Assembly: GCF_000143415.4 (NCBI RefSeq)
Contig: NW_003314262.1
Location: 5,956,940-5,988,543, forward strand
Direction: 5' to 3'
DNA length: 31,604 nt
DNA from: Selaginella moellendorffii
Taxonomy: Eukaryota; Streptophyta; Lycopodiopsida; Selaginellales; Selaginellaceae
Shown piece by piece: positions 11,071 through 20,096 of the stretch. How positions within the stretch are numbered: position 1 is the first letter of the stretch; each line of letters starts with the position of its first letter. A program made the translations under genes and the position numbers. Under the pieces are notes generated by a model, which worked only from the letters and a program-made list of their open reading frames with translations, searched no databases and had not been told where the DNA came from.

Positions 11071-11425
11071 GTACCCAAGGCTTGGGATTTAGAGGGTCCC
11101 ATAATCAAGTCTTGTTATACAAAGGGATGTTAGGAACTTAGAGGCTTGGTGTGCTTGGCTGCTTGTGCATACGGGGAGTGGAGTCGAACCTTAAGTTCAG
11201 TCTAACCCGGGGAGGGGGATTGGGAGAGATTTGGGAATCTGTGGATGGATGGCTAACACTCTATTGCTCATGTAGTGAGTAGCTGAAACCAAGTAGAACC
11301 AAGTAGAAGCTAGTACAATAGGCAAGAACCTTGGCGAGGGAACTTAGCTAAAATCCAAGGTAGTGTTGGTCGGATAGATGAGGTAAGTTGGCAAATTGGA
11401 AAGGAAAAATTTGTGGCTTATAGAG
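11071..11425 (+). mobile_element. outer part of chromovirus 3' LTR, inverted
   Basis: The reverse complement of 20097-20450: 'gggatttagagggtcc', 'gtctaacccggggaggggga', 'agtagaaccaagtagaagct' and 'ggaaaaatttgtggctta' match. It ends GGCTTATA (ancestral GGCTTACA) at 11425 and is followed by GAGGC, the complement of the TSD GCCTC at 20930-20934. The remainder of the same LTR continues at 11780 in the opposite orientation, so this block was inverted after insertion. Confidence 0.82.
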
Positions 11426-11779
11426 GCATGTTGGACTATCAAGTTTTAGAAGATTGGGTTTACAGTATGGCTGATCATCTGAGACATTAATTTGATACTG
11501 TCACTCATATTAATAATCATAATGCACTTCTGAACAAACATATTAGCATAGTGTATAAGGTCCCCACATTGTTTCAACTTCCATAGCTCCATGCAAAGTT
11601 GCAAACTAAGATCTTCCAGTAAGTATTCCTTACAGATACAAGACCGCATCTTAATTCAACTTCTAGTCTACCCTTTTTCAGCACACACTTGGCACCACTA
11701 AGTTTTGGCATGATTGATAAGAAAGGACTGCATGTACACAACCTCCATACAATCATTTATGTCTACCACTATGAAATAA
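11426..11779 (+). pseudogene. gag fragment of the older host element, inverted
   Basis: Beginning directly at the LTR edge, one frame reads GMLDYQVLEDWVYSMADHLR and then hits TAA. It continues with further stops (IVYKVPTLFQLP). This fits a retrotransposon gag (the W-x3-M-x2-h segment) and joins the gag frame KPLKPSNFRG at 20930-20965 once the chromovirus and the inversion are removed. The right part (about 11650-11779) has no recognised content. The block lies inside the inverted segment, hence the plus-strand reading. Confidence 0.65.
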
Positions 11780-12208
11780 ACACTTGCTTCGAGATGCCAG
11801 GGCAAAACACTGTGGCCTAACGACCCGGTATGGGTACCTCTACCATCCCACTTCCATCCCAAAGGGAAGGCCCAAGCCTCTAGGAAGGGTGAGGACCAAT
11901 GAGCCACAAGGTACTCAAGTGGGGCACCACTCCACATGAGCCGGGAGCACCACAATCGGTTTCCCTTCCGAGAGTGGGAGCTGCTCTTGAGCACTTCCTT
12001 GGGTGGCCCCTCCAACACCACTTGAGTCCATGATCACTCCCACCCAAGGCCCCTCGGCCCCAATCTCAACCTCAAGTCAGTTTGGAAGCACCACTGGAGA
12101 GTTCCTTCAAGACTGGTTCCTGGACCTCACTATCCCTACTATACTTTTGGAACCCCCTACACCCCCCTCAGGAGACACACGTTTTGGGCTTTCACCCCTC
12201 GACCTGTA
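11780..12208 (-). mobile_element. chromovirus 3' LTR, middle part
   Basis: This matches 20451-20637 and 28516-28938: 'acttgcttcg.gatgcc', 'aaacactgtggcctaacg', 'ccacttccatccc' and 'gagccacaaggtactcaagt'. Unlike the 5' LTR it keeps the segment from 'cgagagtgggagctgctc' to 'gacctgta', including the shared core at 12135-12196. The LTR is interrupted at 12208 by the second solo LTR and resumes at 13906. The ORFs here are LTR sequence. Confidence 0.8.
12135..12196 (-). promoter_or_regulatory. shared LTR core in chromovirus 3' LTR
   Basis: On the minus strand it reads GGGGTGAAAGCCCAAAAC, then TCTCCT, a G-rich stretch, and TTCCAAAAGTATAGTAGGG. The order is the same as in the solo LTRs. It is absent from this element's own 5' LTR, which is deleted here. 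Promoter or TSS function is inferred. Confidence 0.5.
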
Positions 12209-13900
12209 TGTGAGACACAAAATCCCTAGGCCCCAAAGTGGAGCTGGAAGGGTGCCATGTGGTAGTGGCTGAAGCAAAAACTAAATGAGTGTAACACATT
12301 TGGACTAAAAGCTCCGACTTGAAAGGTCGAGAGCAGGAGTGGAACTCCCAATGAAGTGCTCAAGTAACAAGCATGAAGCAAGCAATAAGTGAGTCTCTAG
12401 AAAAGGGATATAAGAGGACCAACACATGACACATGGCAGAGTCTGAGATGGAGTCCGAGATGGACCCGAGAAGGACCCGAGATGGAGTCCAAGATGGACC
12501 CGAGATGGAGTTCAAGATGGAATCCGATATGGACCGAGATGGAGTCCGAGATGGAATCCAAGTTGGAGTCCAAGATGGAGTCCGAGATGGACCCGAGATG
12601 GAGTCCAATATGGAGTCCGATATGGACCGAGATGGAGTCCGAGATGGACCTGAGATGGAATCCAAGATGGACCCGAGATGGAGTCCGAGATGGAGTCCCA
12701 TATGGACCGAGATGGAGTCCGAGATGGACCCGAGATGGAATCCGAGATGGAGTCCAAAGTCGAGACCAAGACCGAGACTGAGACCGAGACCGGGACCGAG
12801 ACCGAGACCGAGACCGGGACCAAGACCAAGACAGAGGCCGAAGCCAAGACCGAGCCCAAGCCCAAGTCTGAGCCTAAGTCCGAGTCTGAGTCTGAGTTCG
12901 AGTCCGAGAGGGTGAAAGCCCAAAGCGTTCGTCTCCTAGACCCTGGGGGGGTTTGATGAGCTCCAAAAGTATAGTAGGGGGAGGACTGCAATGGAGTCAG
13001 TTTGGCCAGGAAAGGCCAGTTTGGCCCAGGAAGGCTATACCCAGTGTTGGGTGATGAACTGACCATTGGGAAGTCCAAGACTAGAGTGAACACGGACCGA
13101 CAAGCGAGGTAGCTTGGTGAAGTGTTCAAGAGCTGACTCTAGTTCTCTGGGAGATTGACTGGCCGATGCTCCCAATCCAAGTGTGGGTGGCATTACCTAC
13201 TTGGATACCAAGCGTGGCTCAACGGAACCTCGCTCTAAGCCCATGGCTAGAGCACCCAACGGTGGAAGGCAGGGAGAGTACCCAGGAGGCCTGCGTAGGG
13301 CCGCGGTGTTCTGAAATGTTGTCCCAAAGTCTCAAACTATGGAAAGGAAGAGGAGTAGCCCTCTAGTGCGGTGACCAAGTGCATAGTCACATGGTGAGGA
13401 AGTTTTAGAGGACCATAAGACTTAGTGGTCGGGCCTATAGGCCTTGACCCAGTGGCAGTGTTGGCGAGCACGGCCATGAACAGAAAGGGACACAGTGAGG
13501 ACTGGAAAGGAGATATTAGGGAAGGCTATTCCCCATATCTGCAGGCATCCTAAGGATGCTAAGGAGTGGATCTGGGATGACCACTCATGGACAGAAGGCC
13601 CAGTCTTGGAGAGATGGGGTTGCAATGCAGGTGGTGTTGGACCACTGATGAGACCAAGGTGAATGGGCATGGCCTAGTGTAACGGGCTGGTATGTTGGTG
13701 GTATCTTGGGTGTCAGTCATGGGATCAGACACGTGGAGCACTTGAACCAAGTGCAAAGGTTGAGTGGCGGGGATGCCATTCTCGGGGCTAGCAAGCCCAA
13801 GTCTGAAATAGGACTTATGGAGGTTGTGAGTGAGACTCCTCCAAGTGGTTGGAGGTGTGGTTAAGTGACTAAAGTAAAATAGAAAAATTAATCGCTTACA
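12209..13900 (+). mobile_element. 1.69-kb solo LTR, copy 2, within chromovirus LTR
   Basis: Begins TGTGAGACAC and ends TCGCTTACA, co-linear with 2991-4723 throughout. The flanks are CTGTA (12204-12208) and CTATA (13901-13905), a TSD with one transition. The uninterrupted site is visible in the related LTR at 28928-28950, reading 'cctgtattattattcg'. It therefore inserted into the chromovirus 3' LTR after that element had landed, and later recombined to a solo LTR. Confidence 0.85.
12434..12908 (+). repeat. compound GAG-based minisatellite in solo LTR 2
   Basis: Block order is the same as at 3223-3728: GAGATGGAGTCC-type, then GAGACCGAGACC-type, then GAGCCC/AAGCCC, then GAGTCT/GAGTCC. Copy numbers differ, and interruptions such as 'gatatggaccgagatgg' are more frequent. 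The GAGCCC block, nearly pure in copy 1, is short and decayed here. The long ORFs on both strands (up to about 205 codons) are by-products of the repeat. Confidence 0.92.
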
Positions 13901-13905
13901 CTATA

Positions 13906-14290
13906 TTAGTATTCGGACTCAGTCTCGAACTCGATCTCAGACCCGACTTCAGACTTGATCTCGGACCCAACTTCAGACTCGGTCTTAGATTCAATCTCGG
14001 ACTCAATCTTGGACCCGATCTCAGACTCAACTTCAGACTCGACTTCGGACTCGGTCTCAGACCCGATCTCAGATCTCGGACTCTATCTCGAACTCGGTCT
14101 CGAACTCAGTCTCGAACTTGGTCTCAAAGTCGGGCTCGGACTCAATCCCAGACTCTATCTCGAATTTGATCTCAGATTCGGTCTTGGACTCAATCTCAGA
14201 CTCGGTCCCATCCGATGAACTCTTTATCATTTCTGTCATGCTTTCAGAGATCCTTTACCCTATGACACCTCGGGGAGTTGGTTCCTTACA
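13906..14290 (-). mobile_element. chromovirus 3' LTR, inner part with minisatellite
   Basis: The continuation of the LTR interrupted by the solo LTR. About 13912-14206 is a GACTCG/GATCTC hexamer-like tract (GAGNCC on the minus strand). It is followed by 'tcggggagttggttccttaca', equivalent to the 5' LTR end at 20909-20929. On the minus strand the LTR therefore starts TGTAAGGAACCAACT. Counting the three separated parts (11071-11425, 11780-12208 and 13906-14290), the LTR is about 1.17 kb. Confidence 0.82.
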
Positions 14291-14692
14291 ACTCCACCAC
14301 CCATAAAAGAAGTTTGATACCCACATCGAACATCTCTTTTTAATACTACAACTTGTTGCCCATGTCTCTGGGGGCATCCCCCCATTTAACGGTATGCCTA
14401 AGTTAGCCTCCTCGGCCAAGAGCCCATGACAACGGAATATAAGTGTCCCTATAGCCCTCACCTCACCACACCCTAGTATGGGGTCGAGAGTTGAACCCAG
14501 CCTTGCTTTACTAGGGGGTTGGGACTTGAACCCAACCTCCGTAGAATATGTCTACGGATTCAACATCCCTGTGGGGAGTCAGGTGTAGTTCCCTATGCCT
14601 GGTCGACCTAGCTAACCCATGCTAATTAGCTTACCTTCGGTGCGCCTTTAGGTCCCAATATATGCCATTGCTCAACTTCAAAATTTGATACT
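14291..14692 (-). other. chromovirus 3' untranslated region
   Basis: About 400 bp between the chromodomain stop codon and the 3' LTR. No coding frame is evident. The stretch next to the LTR on the minus strand reads TTTTATGGGTGGTGGAGT, a moderately purine-rich candidate polypurine tract. It also contains a pair of near-repeats, 'gagttgaacccagcctt' and 'gacttgaacccaacctc' (about 14489-14540). Confidence 0.5.
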
Positions 14693-15122
14693 TTAATTGA
14701 ACTTTGCATAAGTACATAGAGTTCTACCTTGTAGAAATTCCTCCACTACATCTCGCGCATTCGCTAGGTTCTCCTCCGGTTCCCATGTTGCTTTGCAGTG
14801 TGGAAATCCTTTCCACTTCACATGGAACTCTCTCACCTTGTGTCCTTGTTGCTTGCTCTTGTGCGCATTGAGGATGGCCTCGACTTCGTATTCCTCTTCC
14901 CCTTGGATAACCTCAGGTAAAGGTCTTACTCAGTCCTTGTGAGGTGGATCCTCAAAGTACGGCTTAAGTAAGTTCACGTGGAACACGGGGTGTATCTTCC
15001 CCATCTCTCGAGGAAGTGGGAGACAGTAAGCCACTTTACTGATTCGAGCCTCAATCTCATAAGGCCCCGCGAACCTGCTTAAGGAACTCAAGATCAATTC
15101 ATTTACAAGAATACATGCATTT
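14693..15122 (-). pseudogene. chromovirus integrase C-terminus and chromodomain
   Basis: The minus strand encodes the end of the Ty3/Gypsy integrase ([20 protein letters not shown]), then a stop, then a chromodomain at 14726-14890. The chromodomain starts YEVEAIL, has FHVKWKGF and TWEPEENL, and ends VVEEFL; the polyprotein stops at TAA 14693-14695. In chromoviruses this module directs integration to particular chromatin. The KWKG and TWEP aromatic positions are retained. Frame breaks lie upstream, including the stop after PPHKD. The domain assigns the element to the chromovirus branch of Ty3/Gypsy; the clade cannot be named from sequence alone. Confidence 0.85.
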
Positions 15123-15458
15123 TTACCTTTGGGTCAACTTTCGACTGATCCCACTTGGTAGCCTAAGGTTCTTGGTGTTCAGCCACACCTTCTCCCCAGC
15201 TTGGAACTCTACATCCCGGCGCTTTTGGTTTGCGTACTTGGTTTGCCTTTGTTGAGCCCGTTCCAAGGAATCCCTCACTAGATTCCAAATGTTGAGTCTT
15301 TTCGCCGTGAATGCCTCCACTACAGGTAACTCTCCATGATACTTGACCACGCCGAGTTCTATAGAACCTTCAATAGCTCGCCCATTGATGACTTCCCATG
15401 GACTCACCCCGATACTCGAGTGTGGTGAGTTGTTATAGCACATTTCTACAAGTCCCAA
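15123..15458 (-). pseudogene. chromovirus integrase, C-terminal part
   Basis: An open stretch of 111 codons with typical Ty3/Gypsy integrase sequence after the catalytic core. It includes MCYNNSPHSSIGVSPWEV (the YN-x-x-xHSSxGxSPxE region), a QRQTKYANQKRRDVEFQAGE segment and VWLNTKNLRLPSG. Upstream the same frame is closed by TAG in 'GDQTD*VSHLG', and downstream it ends after KLTQR. It is one of the better-preserved pieces of the decayed polyprotein. Confidence 0.85.
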
Positions 15459-16115
15459 ATGACTTACCTAATCGGTCTGGTCTCCCAAGACATAGCATTG
15501 CAAATAATCCTCCAACTGCCTATTCACCCTTTCCATTTGTCCGTCTGTCAAGAAGTGTTAATGCCATCGAACTTGATTTAATACCCAATATTTGCCTGTG
15601 GGTGATAGGTTGTGCTGAATTTCAACTTGGTGCGATACTGTTCCAGGAGAGTTCTCTAGAACCTACTGGTGAAGATTTTATCTCGATCTGAGATGATCTC
15701 TTCTGGCCTTCCCCACACTCGAACCACTTGTTCGAAGAACAGCTTTGCCACACCTTCCACATCCACTTCCGTTGTGGTGGGTATGAAATGTCCCATCTTC
15801 GAAAATTGGTCCACCACCACGAATATTGCATCGAACACCTCACTTGGGGGGAGTCCCGTGATGAAGTCCATTGTAAGACATTTCCACAGCCGATCTGGAA
15901 TTGGGATGCTTTGTAACAAGCCGCTACCACCCTTAGTCACGACTTTGACTTGCTGACATGTTGGACATGTCTTTACATAGTCTTGGACGTTCTTAGCTAT
16001 ATCTGGCTAGTGATACTTCCTTTTGAGTAAGCCCATTGTCTTGGGCACTCCACCGTGTCCCACAAGAGGTCCATCATGACACTCTTCTAAGGCTACCTTC
16101 CTGAGTTACCCTTCA
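15459..16115 (-). pseudogene. chromovirus integrase, zinc-binding and catalytic core
   Basis: An HHCC zinc finger at about 15950-16075 is readable as CHDGPLVGHGG followed later by TCPTCQQ, with a nonsense codon replacing the W of YHWP. The catalytic core at 15656-15940 shows TMDFITGLP (first D) and IISDRDKIFTS (second D). The glutamate motif TDGQMERVNRQLEDYL lies at about 15500-15540. Between the second D and the E the frame is disrupted by a short insertion and stops around 15556-15650. The integrase would join the cDNA to host DNA, but this copy cannot produce it. Confidence 0.85.
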
Positions 16116-16201
16116 GGAACATACACCCTTGTTTGTTTATAATAAATGAGTCTATTGCATTTGGCATAACCTATTTTCTCTTCTGTTGGCAGCTCACCTC
16201 T

Positions 16202-16819
16202 CTAGTGAGTTTCTTGCGCTTCTTGGTTCCTCAGCAACACTTCTTGTGCTAGACCATGATTCTTGTATGTTGTCCGCACATCGTCCCAAAAGGTTGCTGT
16301 CGCGCTAGATATCGCCAACTTCAAGCTTGCTTTTCGACTTAGAGCATTTGCCATGATGTTGCTCTTCCTAGGTTTATATAGAATTTCGCAATCAAACTCA
16401 GCCAAAGCATTAGCCTACCGACCTTGTTTTCCTCTTAGGTCAGGCTGTGACAAGAAGTGTTTCGTTGCCACATTATCCGTGTAAACTTTGAAGTGCCTCC
16501 CAAGGTAGTGTCACCACTCCTTGAGCACCTTGACCACCGCAAATAATTCTTTCTTGTGGGCAAGCCACTTTCGCTAAGCCTTGTCCAACTTCTTCGAGAA
16601 GAATGCCACTAGATGGTTGTCTTGCTTCAAAACTACGCCCAACGCAAAGTCTGAAGCATTTTTTTCTACCTCAAAGTCCTTACCAAAGTTAGGTAATGCT
16701 AACACAGGTGTTTTCCTCAACTTTCCTTTGAGGTGGACAAATGTCACCTCGCATTCCACTATCCATACCATCTTCCCTTTACCCGTTTGGTCCGTTAAGG
16801 GCAGAGCTAGTAGTTGCAT
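16202..16819 (-). pseudogene. chromovirus RNase H domain
   Basis: The first part (16574-16819) has TPVLALPNFGKDFEVEKNAS, DFALGVVLKQDNH and VAFFSKKL, the classic Ty3/Gypsy RNase H start; the usual DASD is NASD here. The second part (16202-16405) carries the domain end FDCEILYKPRKSNIMANALS, where ADALSR has become ANALSR. Both changes remove acidic residues expected at the active site. Stops separate the two parts. In a live element the domain degrades the RNA strand during reverse transcription. Confidence 0.82.
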
Positions 16820-17526
16820 AGCCCCAAGAACGCCCTCAACTCATGTACATTCGATGGTCACTCCCATTTCTGGATCGCTTGGACCTTCTTAGGGTCCACC
16901 TTGAGCCCGTCCTAGCCCACCACATGCCCGAGAAACTTTACCTCTTGTTAAGCAAAGTCGCATTAGCTCTCTTTAGCATATAGTTTGTTTTCCCTTAGTT
17001 TCTCAAACACCTTCGTGAAGTGTTCGGCATGTTCCTTTAGCATCTCGCTATAAATCAGGATGTCGTCAATATAGACGACCACAAAGTGATCCAAATAGGG
17101 TACAAAGATATGGTTCATCAGCGTCGAAAACGTTGCCAGCACATTGCACAGCCCAAAGGGCATCACCAGAAACTCAAAACTCCCATACCTTGTTCAACAT
17201 GTTGTCTTCTTGACATCTTCTTTTGCTACCCTGATCTGGTAATATCCTGACCTTAAGTCAATCCTCAAGAAGTATTTTGCCTTTCCTAACCTATCAAACA
17301 GGTCCTCAATCCTTGGCAAAGGGTACTTGTTCTTCTTGGTATACTTGTTGAGCAACCGGTAGTCTATGCATATGCGCATAGATCCATCTTTCTTTTTCAT
17401 AAATAACACCGGCGCCCCATACAACGACTTGCTCAACCTAACATACCTTTTGTCCACCAACTCTTTTAATTGGTGATTGAGCTCCTTGAGTTCCTTTTCG
17501 TTCAAACGATAGGGGGGACAAACCAC
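16820..17526 (-). pseudogene. chromovirus reverse transcriptase
   Basis: A Ty3/Gypsy RT with the motifs [34 protein letters not shown] and [14 protein letters not shown] (17194-17526), then MPFGLCN and [12 protein letters not shown]. The catalytic YIDD is at 17062-17073. A TGA in KTTC*TRYG separates the fingers from the palm. More stops follow YAKES (TAA, TAA, TAG, TGA) in the thumb/connection region around 16830-16962. The active-site aspartates are retained but the reading frame is not. Confidence 0.9.
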
Positions 17527-17719
17527 TACCTTAGCACCCTCGACCAGCTCAATTTTGTGTTCTATCGGTCATGCGGGGGGCAACCCCGCCGGTAGCTCCT
17601 CTGGCATGGTATCCTGGAATTGGTCCAACACCCATTGGATCACTAAAGGTACTTCTTCTGTTCCTGTCTTTTTGTCACTCTTCACCAAGAGTAAGCACAA
17701 AAATGCTTCCTTGGTTCCT
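17527..17719 (-). other. chromovirus protease-RT spacer
   Basis: About 190 bp joining the protease and RT frames. On the minus strand one frame carries SDPMGVGPIPG-type sequence with stops. No domain can be assigned. The plus-strand ORF over it is a shadow. Confidence 0.5.
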
Positions 17720-18175
17720 TTAGTGAGTTGTCCTCTCGTGGACACCAAGTTTAAGTAAGAGTTTGGCCTTACATTGCCCTACCTTTAGATCTTGGGCCTC
17801 CACCTCTCCCCGGGCATTCGCTAGTACCACAAGGTTCCTCCCTTGTCCATGCAGGTCTATTACGAACCGATTGAACCAATCCATCTCAAAGATTACGTCA
17901 AATCCCGCCATGTCCAACACAGTGAAATCCATGTCTACTTTCCATGTCCCTACTTCGACTCTCGCTTGTCGAAATATCTCATCGGTGCTTTGGCTACCTT
18001 GAACAAACTCTATCATCCTTGGTTCACCCAGCCGCTGCACCATTAGTCCGGCTTGCCGAATTATGTCTACAGCCACAAAATTATCCAAAGCACCCATGTC
18101 AATAAGGATCTTAACAAAGATACCTTCGAGCTTCCCTCGGAGGGCTAGTAGATGTCGCGAATGATTCTTTACCAA
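17720..18175 (-). pseudogene. chromovirus retropepsin-like protease
   Basis: A single open stretch of 151 codons. The active-site loop reads KILIDMGALDNF (DMG at about 18092-18100), where families have D-S/T-G-A. The aspartate and glycine remain but the serine/threonine is methionine. The second hallmark, DVIFEMDWF, corresponds to the usual DVILGMDWL. The protease would process the Gag-Pol polyprotein. The DMG change and E for G suggest an inactive enzyme, although the frame itself is intact. The first methionine is not a true start, because this is an internal polyprotein segment. Confidence 0.85.
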
Positions 18176-18514
18176 AGTTTCTTATGTAATAAGTAACTTT
18201 GAGCTAGGGACTGGATCACATACCTCAATTTAGATTTCACCTGACTTAATGGCTATATTGGCTCTGGCCTTCTTTGGGTAGGGACATTCCCTCAAAAAGT
18301 GTCCTGCTTCATCGCAGTTGTAACATATATTGTTTTCCACGCTACTAACAGACTTGACCTTCGTATCTGTGGGTTGTCTCTTTTTTCTTGACTCCCCCAC
18401 ATACTTGCTCGCTAGCCACCGGATTTGCCTTTCTAGAACCCCGAGTACTCATTCTTAGAGAAACTCCTCTTGAATTTCCCTTTGCTATATGTTCCCCCTG
18501 ATTTGGCCCCTTTG
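18176..18514 (-). pseudogene. chromovirus gag C-terminus with zinc knuckle
   Basis: Below the TRIM insertion, the gag tail is basic (KGKFKRSFSKNEYSG, stop). It then carries a complete CCHC knuckle at 18284-18325: CYNCDEAGHFLREC, spacing C-x2-C-x4-H-x4-C, followed by PYPKKARA. The knuckle binds genomic RNA during packaging. At least two stops and frame changes separate it from the capsid part. An 81-codon ORF over 18345-18590 crosses the TRIM boundary and is spurious. Confidence 0.85.
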
Positions 18515-18709
18515 TGTAAGCAACCAAAGGGAACGACTCGAGAGACGATCCGTTGGGGTTCAAATATAGAGGGAAAGGGTCCATGAACAAGAGTGCACCC
18601 CCTTTTCCAATCGGTTAAGGGTCTTGGGATATTTGGGGTTAAGCGTCCTTGGGTTTGAATAGTACTGGGCTGGGTGACCTCCCGGGAAGTCCAAACTCAG
18701 GAGCTTACA
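18515..18709 (+). repeat. TRIM 5' LTR
   Basis: A 195-bp LTR, TGTAAG...CTTACA, directly followed by the PBS. It differs from the 3' LTR at two sites. The ORFs over it are non-coding. Confidence 0.95.
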
Positions 18710-18711
18710 TT

Positions 18712-18723
18712 TGGTATCAGAGC
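18712..18723 (+). other. TRIM primer-binding site
   Basis: TGGTATCAGAGC, complementary to the 3' end of initiator-Met tRNA, lies two bases after the 5' LTR. It fixes the plus orientation of the TRIM. Confidence 0.9.
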
Positions 18724-18914
18724 GGTCTCGGGTCCGACTCTGTTGGTTGGCTAAAGGAATCACACCACATATTGATTGACATCTGGCTAGTCCAGTTTGT
18801 TCCCGCTGGGCTCGACCCGAGGGGTAGGGTGTCAAGAGAGCGGGGCTCTCGGGAGAGCTGCGGCTCTCAGCTTCCGTTCACGAGGGCGTGAACTTGCAGG
18901 GAAGCGTGGTGGAT

Positions 18915-19109
18915 TGTAAGCAACCAAAGGGAACGACTCGAGAGATGATCCGTTGGGGTTCAAATATAGAGGGAAAGGGCCCATGAACAAGAGTGCACCC
19001 CCTTTTCCAATCGGTTAAGGGTCTTGGGATATTTGGGGTTAAGCGTCCTTGGGTTTGAATAGTACTGGGCTGGGTGACCTCCCGGGAAGTCCAAACTCAG
19101 GAGCTTACA
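18915..19109 (+). repeat. TRIM 3' LTR
   Basis: A 195-bp LTR preceded by GCAGGGAAGCGTGGTGGAT, a weak G-rich candidate polypurine tract. It is followed by the TSD CTTTG. Confidence 0.93.
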
Positions 19110-19114
19110 CTTTG

Positions 19115-19957
19115 CTAAATGTGGACCCCGACTTCGTCATGTTCCCCTTTCGCAAATTATCATTGAAATGCACCTTGATAGCCACATCCAATGCTTCCTT
19201 GTAGTTGGTTGGGTTCCAACGCATCACCTCACCGCAAGCCTAGTTTTGCAAGCCTGATATGAAGGCATGGAACGCATCCATATCACCCATATTTGTGACA
19301 AGTATCCTCTTTGCCATAAACCCATTCACATACTCTTGAATGGTTCCAGTCTGCTTCAGCTTACTCAACTCATCCCTTAGATGCAAAGTAGTATTCGGAG
19401 GAACATAAGTCGCGTGGATCCTCGCCTTCATCATTTCCCAAGTGGCCATCGGTCCTTCGTTGGCCTCTGTCGTTCTCCACCAAGACTTGGCATTATCTGC
19501 GAAGTATGGTTTTGCACATGGGACCTTCTCTGAGCTCAGTAACCGCAACGCTCGGAAGTAGTCCACCATATCGTAAAACCAATCCTCCACCACCTTATAG
19601 TCATTCACTCTCTTGAAGACCGGTGGGGGCTTTGGTTTGTACTTGGGAACTGCCTGAGGGACTGATTCCATTTCGGTCTGTTTGACCTTGTTTGGTTCTA
19701 CCTCAATCCCTGCCAAAGGGTCTGCACCTTCTCCACTGCCAGCATCTGCAGTCTTTCGCCTTTTCTTCTGCTTCTCGTCACACTTTAGCTTCCGTATGTG
19801 AGTCTCCAGCAGGGCATTGGTCTGTGCCAATTGTCCTTCTAGGAAGTCCAATTGAGCCTTGGACGACCGAACCTCACCACCGGACCAACTACAAGGAAAA
19901 TTCATGTTTGGAGGTTTCCTCACTAGAGTCCTCCTCATACAAGGATTCTTCATCCAT
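19115..19957 (-). pseudogene. chromovirus gag, N-terminal and capsid part
   Basis: A retrotransposon Gag (capsid) with a predicted coiled-coil/basic stretch (FLEGQLAQTNALLETHIRKL, then KKRRK). The Gag core is VVEDWFYDMVDYFRA ... NAKSWWR ... TIQEYVNGFMAK. The likely true start is ATG at 19957 (MDEESLYEEDSSEETSKHEF), which is in a different frame from the capsid part, so a frameshift has occurred near 19890. A TAG after GLQN (19240-19242) interrupts a frame that otherwise continues through EALDVAIKVHFNDNLRKGN up to the TRIM. The same protein is recognisable in the plus-strand copy at 29870-30480. Confidence 0.88.
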
Positions 19958-20080
19958 AGCCTTTTGTTCGACTAAAGGCTCCAGCTTTAGAGGAGGTTCC
20001 GTCTCCACCTTGGTTCATTCTGCCCTACCTTTGCCATCTCCCAGCAATCCACCTCTATCCTTTGCTAAAACTGAGGAAAA
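19958..20080 (-). other. chromovirus 5' leader
   Basis: Short leader between the PBS and gag. It is homologous to 28082-28149 ('ctttgccatctcccagcaatc' less the last base, against 'taaccatctcctagtaatc'), which supports the assignment of that copy to the same family. Confidence 0.6.
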
Positions 20081-20093
20081 GGCTCTGATACCA
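20081..20093 (-). other. chromovirus primer-binding site
   Basis: The minus strand reads TGGTATCAGAGCC three bases after the LTR end CTTACA, complementary to initiator-Met tRNA. The PBS marks the 5' end of the element on the minus strand. Confidence 0.92.
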
Positions 20094-20096
20094 AAT

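Larger units (their letters stand above)
18515..19109 (+). mobile_element. complete TRIM element nested in chromovirus gag
   Basis: A terminal-repeat retrotransposon in miniature, 595 bp: two 195-bp LTRs, a 205-bp interior, and a perfect TSD CTTTG (18510-18514 and 19110-19114). The LTRs differ at only two positions, both transitions (acgatc/atgatc and gggtcc/gggccc), about 1%. They begin TGTAAGCAACCAAAG and end GGAGCTTACA. It has no coding capacity and must be mobilised in trans. The termini match those of the host chromovirus LTR (TGTAAGGAACCAA ... GGCTTACA). It is oriented opposite to the chromovirus and interrupts gag between the capsid and zinc-knuckle parts. Confidence 0.95.

Noticed and set aside
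12360-13129. Similar long low-complexity ORFs in the second solo LTR
   Set aside because: Same minisatellite artefact. The two copies differ in unit number and frame, as expected for non-coding repeats.
13955-14306. Asp/Ser-rich and Leu/Gly-rich ORFs
   Set aside because: Hexamer tract of the chromovirus 3' LTR, matched by equivalent non-coding tracts in the other LTR copies.
15398-16892. Plus-strand ORFs over the integrase, RNase H and RT region
   Set aside because: Antisense shadows of the minus-strand pol gene, which carries recognisable motifs.
18649-18891. 80-codon plus-strand ORF within the TRIM
   Set aside because: It spans LTR, PBS and interior of a TRIM element, a class without coding capacity. 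No protein features.
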